From the NCBI GenBank assembly GCA_913050545.1, contig CAJWZY010000060.1, positions 1-9,560 on the forward strand: a stretch of 9,560 nucleotides of DNA, written 5' to 3'. The notes beneath the pieces are model-generated. The model was not told where the DNA came from. It saw nothing but the letters and a program-made list of their open reading frames with translations, and ran no database searches. Of this stretch, positions 5,313 to 9,560 are shown in pieces (positions within the stretch are counted from its first letter, which is position 1; each line of letters begins with the position of its first letter). The DNA is from an uncultured bacterium (GTDB lineage: Bacteria; Planctomycetota; UBA8108). The translations under genes were made by a program, and so were the position numbers.

Positions 5313-6147
5313 GCCAGTGAAATTTGCCTCACCCAGCCCCTTGCGCGCTGGTTTTACGATGATCGAGCTGATGGTCGTGGTGGCTATTATCGTCATGGCC
5401 TCTGGCGTCATGGGGCCGACGATCCTGGATTTCATGAAGAATCGCGAGCTCGAGGGAATACGCGGCCAGTTTGGAAGAATTTTCAACAAGGCCAGGTTGG
5501 ACGCTGTTATGTTCCGCCGGGATATGAGCGTCGTCTTTTTCCGCGAGGGTCCGAGAGTTTATGATGAACTGTCGAAACAGTTTACTGATGGCGATAGCTG
5601 GTCATCGAAAGGGGGCGCCCTGGGCAGCTCTCCGCCAGAAATCTGGTACGGGCTGGGATTCGCCGGCGGGGTGTCGAGCTACGATGAAGACAGGGCGGCG
5701 CTTGTTGTCAAGTCTCGCAAGGACCGCGGGAAGACCATCCCCAGGAGTATCCCCTCGTTCGCAGAATGGGCGGCTGACTCCCGTTCGCTTTATAGCAAGC
5801 AGGCGACAGGTTCAGGGCGCAGTTCAGGGCGCAGTTCAGGGGGAGGCTCGGGAGATGCCTCGAAGCAGAGGTACAGGACCAATGACCTCTACAAGATGAC
5901 CTTCAATCGAAGTGGGACCATGGTTTTCAGTGCTGGTTGCAGTGATGTGCCCACCTCGATCTTTAACAATGATGGGGCCTCTGGGCGGCCGAAGACTGCC
6001 GATGTGGTGATTCTTCAGTATGATTCGCAGATGGCGTGTTTTATCGATGTGAGACCGACCGGCCAGATGCGAAGCAAGATGAGGCCCCTTGGAGAAATCC
6101 CGACAGAGGCAGGAGATGTGAGCCCCATCACGGGGGGCGCAAAGTAA
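5302..6147 (+). CDS. GspH-like minor pseudopilin (281 aa)
   Basis: A 17-residue leader precedes G|FTMIELMVVVAIIVMASGVM, with Glu5 at residue 22. It is followed by GQFGRIFNKARLDAVMFRRDMSVVFF, the GspH/FimT pattern of a helix with AR-x-x-A and then a first beta strand. The C-terminal segment TADVVILQYDSQMACFIDV fits the closing strands of that fold. A Gly/Ser/Arg linker encoded by a 12-base tandem repeat interrupts the middle. ATG 5302 was chosen because AGAGG ends nine bases upstream and the leader length is normal. ATG 5254, with GGAGG only three bases away, would add a basic segment and overlap the previous gene by 59 bases; ATG 5293 is a third option. The family assignment to GspH rather than another minor prepilin rests on pattern and gene order. 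Confidence 0.82.
   Translation: MTSEPVKFASPSPLRAGFTMIELMVVVAIIVMASGVMGPTILDFMKNRELEGIRGQFGRIFNKARLDAVMFRRDMSVVFFREGPRVYDELSKQFTDGDSWSSKGGALGSSPPEIWYGLGFAGGVSSYDEDRAALVVKSRKDRGKTIPRSIPSFAEWAADSRSLYSKQATGSGRSSGRSSGGGSGDASKQRYRTNDLYKMTFNRSGTMVFSAGCSDVPTSIFNNDGASGRPKTADVVILQYDSQMACFIDVRPTGQMRSKMRPLGEIPTEAGDVSPITGGAK
5811..5841 (+). repeat. 12-bp tandem repeat (two full copies and a partial) encoding a Gly/Ser/Arg linker
   Basis: TTCAGGGCGCAG occurs at 5811-5822 and 5823-5834, and a third copy begins at 5835 (TTCAGGG) before diverging. The unit is four codons, so the frame is kept, and it encodes the flexible GSGRSSGRSSGGGSG stretch of the GspH-like protein. The structure suggests replication slippage in a loop that tolerates length changes. 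Confidence 0.85.
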
Positions 6148-6198
6148 ACTGTAAGTTCTCGACGTACATCCGGAAAGAAATCCAGGAAGTGACAGACT

Positions 6199-7053
6199 AT
6201 GTCCTGCAGTAAAGAGCCGAGAAAAGAAGCTTACCCCGAGGGAGTTGCCGGTACTTTGCCAGCCGGGCGGCCGCGTGGGGCTGGTTTCACTCTCATCGAG
6301 ATCCTCATAGCCACCTCTATCCTGACGCTCGGGCTGGTGGGAATCCTGGCACTTTTTCCCGTTGCGATGACAGCGGGCAGAAAGGTGGTGGAGGATTCTA
6401 ATTCGGTGGTGATTGCCCAGTCAGTCGTCAATGCGATCCGAAGCGGAATTCGTAACAGCAAGGGCTTCACAAGGAAGGATGAAGCCTATTTCCTCCTGCG
6501 CCACGATGGGGTCAAGGACAAGGTCCCGGTGGATCCAAGGCTGATAAAATCCACGGGTGATTATTACATCCTGTTGCCGCGCTTCAGGAAGAACGCCAGC
6601 TTCTCAGGTACCGACCAGCGCAGGAAAGCTCTGCAGGACAGCAAGCTCAGGGCCAGGGTCTACCCCGGTGGCAAGGTTCTTCGAGCGGGCGGTAAGATAG
6701 AGAAGGTCTATGAGCTTGGGAGGAATTTAATCCCGAATCTCGGTACCCAGGACAGGCTGAGGCGGGATTATCTCAATCTCGGGCCGCAGGAACCAGCCGC
6801 TGGTGCATTTCTCCAGGATGAGCGGGTGCTCAGGGATCTTACCATCGAGATATTGCGGCAGTACTCCTTTGCCATCAAAGTCAGAAACAGCTATTTCGAT
6901 GCAGATTCAGCCCCGGACAAATCCTTCCGGCCAGCCAATAAGCTCTACCACTTTACAGTCCTTATCTACCGGCGATTTCCGGAGGACCCGGAGGACACGG
7001 ATAATGAGGATCCCACGCCGGTTATGAAGGTTTATTTCGAGGCTGCAATATGA
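6199..7053 (+). CDS. GspI/PilV-like minor pseudopilin (284 aa)
   Basis: A 29-residue leader ends in RGAG|FTLIEILIATSILTLGLVGILALFPVAM, with Glu5 at residue 34. The SILTLGLVGILALFPVA helix is characteristic of GspI/PilV-type minor prepilins. It is followed by VVIAQSVVNAIRSGIR, similar to the helix after the membrane segment in that group. The rest, including LRDLTIEILRQYSFAIKV and YHFTVLIYRRFPED, looks like the beta-rich C-terminal domain but is much longer than a standard GspI of about 120-130 residues. AGGAAG lies about nine bases before the ATG. The gap to the GspH-like gene is 51 bases, and its stop overlaps the next start (ATGA). Assignment to GspI is from the motif and from its position between the H-like and J-like genes. 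Confidence 0.8.
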   Translation: MSCSKEPRKEAYPEGVAGTLPAGRPRGAGFTLIEILIATSILTLGLVGILALFPVAMTAGRKVVEDSNSVVIAQSVVNAIRSGIRNSKGFTRKDEAYFLLRHDGVKDKVPVDPRLIKSTGDYYILLPRFRKNASFSGTDQRRKALQDSKLRARVYPGGKVLRAGGKIEKVYELGRNLIPNLGTQDRLRRDYLNLGPQEPAAGAFLQDERVLRDLTIEILRQYSFAIKVRNSYFDADSAPDKSFRPANKLYHFTVLIYRRFPEDPEDTDNEDPTPVMKVYFEAAI

Positions 7054-8465
7054 ATCGAGGAGCTCCGACCCTGCAGCAGGCACCGGGTAATCATTCCACC
7101 TCTGAGAGAGGGCGTGGAGCCAGGGAGGGTTTTACTCTCATCGAGCTCATGGTGGCGCTGGCGCTCTCGGCAATCCTTTCCATCATGATTATGATGATTT
7201 CGACCGGCGCGCAGGAGACCTATACCGCTACCCTGCGGAAGGTCGAGATCTACAATCGATTTCGACTGGCACTGAATACCCTCACAGAGGATCTCGCTGC
7301 ATGGATCCCCACCCAGGAAATGGAATTCTATACCGATGGAAAAGGTGGGGCCGGGCGGCGGAATTTTCATTTTGAATCAGGTGAGCAGGTTCCCGACACC
7401 TCCGACAGCTATGGCCCCGGTGTTGTTAACGGCGGGACTCCAGGATATGACGAGTATGCCCATATCGTTCAGCTGCATTATCTGAGCAACGAGCTTGAGC
7501 AATACAACCGGGGCGACTCGAGCTACAAGCGCCACGATGCCTACCAGGTCTATTTCCGTACCATGACCTATATCGAGGGGCAGAATCGCGAGGCCAATGT
7601 CGAATATATGCTCGTCGATCCGGGGCGCCCGAAGTCCGAATGGAAAAACGGGCTTCCGCCTCCTCCAAGGAAGTACGGTGACGGTTCCGGGCAGGAGCTT
7701 GGCAGGGAAAAGATCCGTGACCTCGCTCTCTACAAGGTCGTTCGTTTCTTCCGGATTGATGAAGACCTGATTACCAAACCTCACCTTTATCCGGTGGAGC
7801 GCAGGGTTGTGGAGGTGGCGACCAATGTGACTGATTTCCGGGTTGAGTATCTGAGCGAGAATCCATTTGGGAGAAGCAGCAAGAACCCTCCAATGTTCCG
7901 CACCCCGGAAGAGGATTATTCCAATAAATTTGGTGAGCTGGCGGTGCGTGCAAAAAAAGAAAAGACTCCCCGCAACGGTGCCAAGTATACGAAGGTGTTC
8001 GGCTATGGAAGTGTGATGCTGGACAGGAAGTTCCCCAAGGCCACAGCTGAGAGCGCGGTCTGGGGTGATGACAAGCTGCGCAATTCTACAAAGAAACCGC
8101 AGCCGGTCCGGGTCGGCTTCAGGGGAAGCTCAGTGATCAACTTTGGTGAGATTGTTCCCGGTGACCGGGTCTATATCTTCACCGACACGGAGCGGGGCGG
8201 GAGGAAGGCCGGGGGGAATGTTGCGGGCCGCCTGGCTGCGTTTCCTTCCGGTGACTACACCGTCAAGACCAACCTCAACGGTATGCTGGAATTCGTCGAA
8301 GACATCGACTGTTCCCTTTGGAACGGTAAGGATCAGTCCGGAATCCTCTACAAGGTGGCGTTTATGCCAACGGCCCTGAGGATCACCCTGCGGATGGTTG
8401 ACGACGAGGGGTTGAACCCCAAGACGATGCAGCAGGTCATCTGGCTGCGGCGCAGATCTCGCTGA
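7050..8465 (+). CDS. GspJ/PilW-like minor pseudopilin, long form (471 aa)
   Basis: A 27-residue leader ends in REG|FTLIELMVALALSAILSIMIMMISTG, with Glu5 at residue 32. ELMVALALSAIL followed by YNRFRLALNTLTEDLAAWIP matches the N-terminal helix of GspJ/PilW-type minor prepilins. The remaining 370 or so residues are beta-rich, with VERRVVEVATNVTDFRVEYL and a C-terminal LRITLRMVDD. The latter resembles the PxxLRxTLxxxD ending common to these proteins. At 471 residues it is more than twice the length of a typical GspJ. It overlaps the preceding stop by four bases (ATGA) and is probably translationally coupled to it. No GspK follows; the next gene is rho on the opposite strand. Confidence 0.8.
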   Translation: MNRGAPTLQQAPGNHSTSERGRGAREGFTLIELMVALALSAILSIMIMMISTGAQETYTATLRKVEIYNRFRLALNTLTEDLAAWIPTQEMEFYTDGKGGAGRRNFHFESGEQVPDTSDSYGPGVVNGGTPGYDEYAHIVQLHYLSNELEQYNRGDSSYKRHDAYQVYFRTMTYIEGQNREANVEYMLVDPGRPKSEWKNGLPPPPRKYGDGSGQELGREKIRDLALYKVVRFFRIDEDLITKPHLYPVERRVVEVATNVTDFRVEYLSENPFGRSSKNPPMFRTPEEDYSNKFGELAVRAKKEKTPRNGAKYTKVFGYGSVMLDRKFPKATAESAVWGDDKLRNSTKKPQPVRVGFRGSSVINFGEIVPGDRVYIFTDTERGGRKAGGNVAGRLAAFPSGDYTVKTNLNGMLEFVEDIDCSLWNGKDQSGILYKVAFMPTALRITLRMVDDEGLNPKTMQQVIWLRRRSR

Positions 8466-8513
8466 AACAGGCTCCCTGGCGGTGCAGCCGGGTTATGCAG
8501 GGCACTGGTGCTT
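8466..8513. other. 48-base gap between convergent prepilin operon and rho
   Basis: The two converging genes end 48 bases apart. The only inverted repeats are short (GCAC-TG-GTGC near 8500-8510, and GGCT...AGCC), and none has a T run on either strand. No intrinsic terminator is supported, so termination here may be Rho-dependent or occur inside the opposing genes. Confidence 0.4.
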
Positions 8514-9560
8514 TCAGACTTTCTCAGGGTTCATCGACATGAGGAACTCTGCATTCACCTTGTTGGCCTTGAGCTTCGTTGTGAGCAATTCCATCGCCTC
8601 TGCCGGATTCATGTCGTTGAGTATTTTGCGCAGGACCCAGATGCGGCGCTGTTCTTCAGAATCCAGTAGAAGCTCCTCTTTACGAGTTCCTGACCGCGTA
8701 ATATCGATTGCAGGCCAGACCCTCTTGTCGGCGAGCCTTCGATCAAGATGCAGCTCCATGTTTCCGGTGCCTTTGAATTCTTCAAAGATGACCTCGTCCA
8801 TCCGGCTGCCGGTTTCAACCAGGGCTGTGGCGATGATGGTGAGGCTGCCACCTTCTTCGATATTTCGTGCAGCCCCAAAGAAGCGCTTGGGTTTCTGAAG
8901 GGCACTTGCATCGACTCCGCCGGAGAGGATACGCCCGGAGTGGGGGACCTCGGTGTTGTAGGCCCGGCCGAGGCGGGTGAGTGAGTCCAGCAGGATGACA
9001 ACATCTCTTCCGTACTCGACCATTCGCTTGGTTTTCTCTATTACCATCTCAGCAACCTGTACGTGCCTCGATGCCGGCTCGTCAAAGGTCGAGCTGATGA
9101 CCTCGCCATCGACCGAGCGCTCCATGTCGGTGACTTCTTCCGGACGCTCATCTATCAACAGTACGATCAGGTCAACCTCGGGGTTGTTCTTGGTGATGCT
9201 GTTGGCCATCTTCTGCAGCAGGACGGTTTTACCTGTTCGCGGCGGTGCTACGATGAGCCCGCGTTGTCCTTTTCCGAAGGGCGTGACCAGGTCCATGATT
9301 CTCATCTCCAGGCCATCAGGTTCGAGCTCCATGACGAGGCGCTCTTCGGGGTAGAGCGGGGTCAGGTCATCGAAATTCGCCTTGTTCTGGAGGTTCTCAG
9401 GTTCTTCGTAATTGAGCGCCTCAACCCGCAGAAGAGCAAAATACCTCTCGTTCTCCTTCGGAGGCCTGATCTGGCCTGAGACGATCGTCCCGGTGCGCAT
9501 GCCGAAGCGTCTGATCTGTGATGGTGATACGTAGATGTCATCGGGGCAGGGGTAGTAGCT
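8514..9560 (-). CDS. rho: Transcription termination factor Rho, partial: N-terminus beyond right edge
   Basis: Rho is the hexameric RNA-dependent ATPase that ends transcription at unstructured, untranslated RNA. The frame is open to the right edge, so 348 C-terminal residues of about 420 or more are present; the ATG at 9500 is internal. The visible part starts inside the RNA-binding domain (DDIYVSPSQIRRFGMRTGT, then VSGQIRPPKENERYFALL). The ATPase domain has the P-loop GLIVAPPRTGKT (catalytic Lys codon at 9228-9230), LIVLLIDERPEEVTDM and the Walker B VVILLDSLTRL. The Q-loop region LSGGVDASALQKPKRFFGAA and the R-loop EEFKGTGNMELHLDRR are also present. All core motifs are intact. The P-loop has RT where E. 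coli Rho has KA, a substitution common among bacteria. The gene is convergent with the prepilin operon. Confidence 0.98.
   Translation of the reverse strand, partial: SYYPCPDDIYVSPSQIRRFGMRTGTIVSGQIRPPKENERYFALLRVEALNYEEPENLQNKANFDDLTPLYPEERLVMELEPDGLEMRIMDLVTPFGKGQRGLIVAPPRTGKTVLLQKMANSITKNNPEVDLIVLLIDERPEEVTDMERSVDGEVISSTFDEPASRHVQVAEMVIEKTKRMVEYGRDVVILLDSLTRLGRAYNTEVPHSGRILSGGVDASALQKPKRFFGAARNIEEGGSLTIIATALVETGSRMDEVIFEEFKGTGNMELHLDRRLADKRVWPAIDITRSGTRKEELLLDSEEQRRIWVLRKILNDMNPAEAMELLTTKLKANKVNAEFLMSMNPEKV

Noticed and set aside
9217..9250. Rho P-loop PPRTGKT as a novel variant
   Set aside because: The catalytic GKT is intact, and Arg/Thr at the neighbouring positions is common in bacterial Rho proteins.
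8977..9354. Plus-strand frames within rho
   Set aside because: The minus strand encodes an intact Rho ATPase domain, so these Ser/Arg-rich frames are shadows.

Overview
The window looks like a bacterial chromosome segment from a Gram-negative-type organism, probably an uncultured lineage known from metagenomes. The reasons are bacterial accB-accC, lipA and rho genes together with a set of type II secretion/type IV pilus-like prepilins. The lineage cannot be fixed from the sequence; a planctomycete/PVC-like or related group is only a guess. No CRISPR array, tRNA, rRNA, transposase or phage gene was found.

Layout. (1) 1-730, minus strand: the N-terminal three quarters of a lipoyl synthase (lipA), running off the left edge. 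(2) 863-1037: a junction, followed by a headless C-terminal piece of a PDZ domain from an HtrA/DegP-like (S1C) protease on the plus strand. GC content looks lower to its left (near 50% in lines I counted) than to its right (over 60% in accC lines). This is therefore either a genuine rearrangement scar or an assembly join. (3) 1167-1526: a small charged coiled-coil protein of unknown function. (4) 1626-3565: a near-consensus sigma-70 promoter, then accB and accC overlapping by four bases. These encode the biotin carrier and biotin carboxylase of acetyl-CoA carboxylase. (5) 3566-3979: about 414 bases without a gene, ending in a leader with three consecutive hairpins just before the next operon. 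(6) 3980-8465: five tightly packed plus-strand genes, each with a prepilin peptidase/methylation motif (G|F-T-[LM]-[IV]-E and a hydrophobic helix). They resemble pseudopilins in the order GspG-like, GspG-like, GspH-like, GspI-like, GspJ-like. (7) 8514-9560, minus strand: transcription terminator Rho, C-terminal 348 residues, convergent with the pilin operon and running off the right edge.

How they fit together. AccB and AccC carry out the biotin carboxylation half-reaction that feeds fatty acid synthesis. Lipoyl synthase is also linked to fatty acid metabolism because its substrate is an octanoylated protein, but it lies across the suspect junction and may not be a true neighbour. The five prepilin-like proteins have the composition of a pseudopilus (a major-type GspG plus minor H, I and J). 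No GspK, secretin, ATPase, platform protein or prepilin peptidase is present, so the assembly machinery must be encoded elsewhere. The most unusual items are the structured leader of the pilin operon, the junction beside lipA, the acidic/basic overlapping ends of the first three pilin genes, and two short perfect coding tandem repeats.
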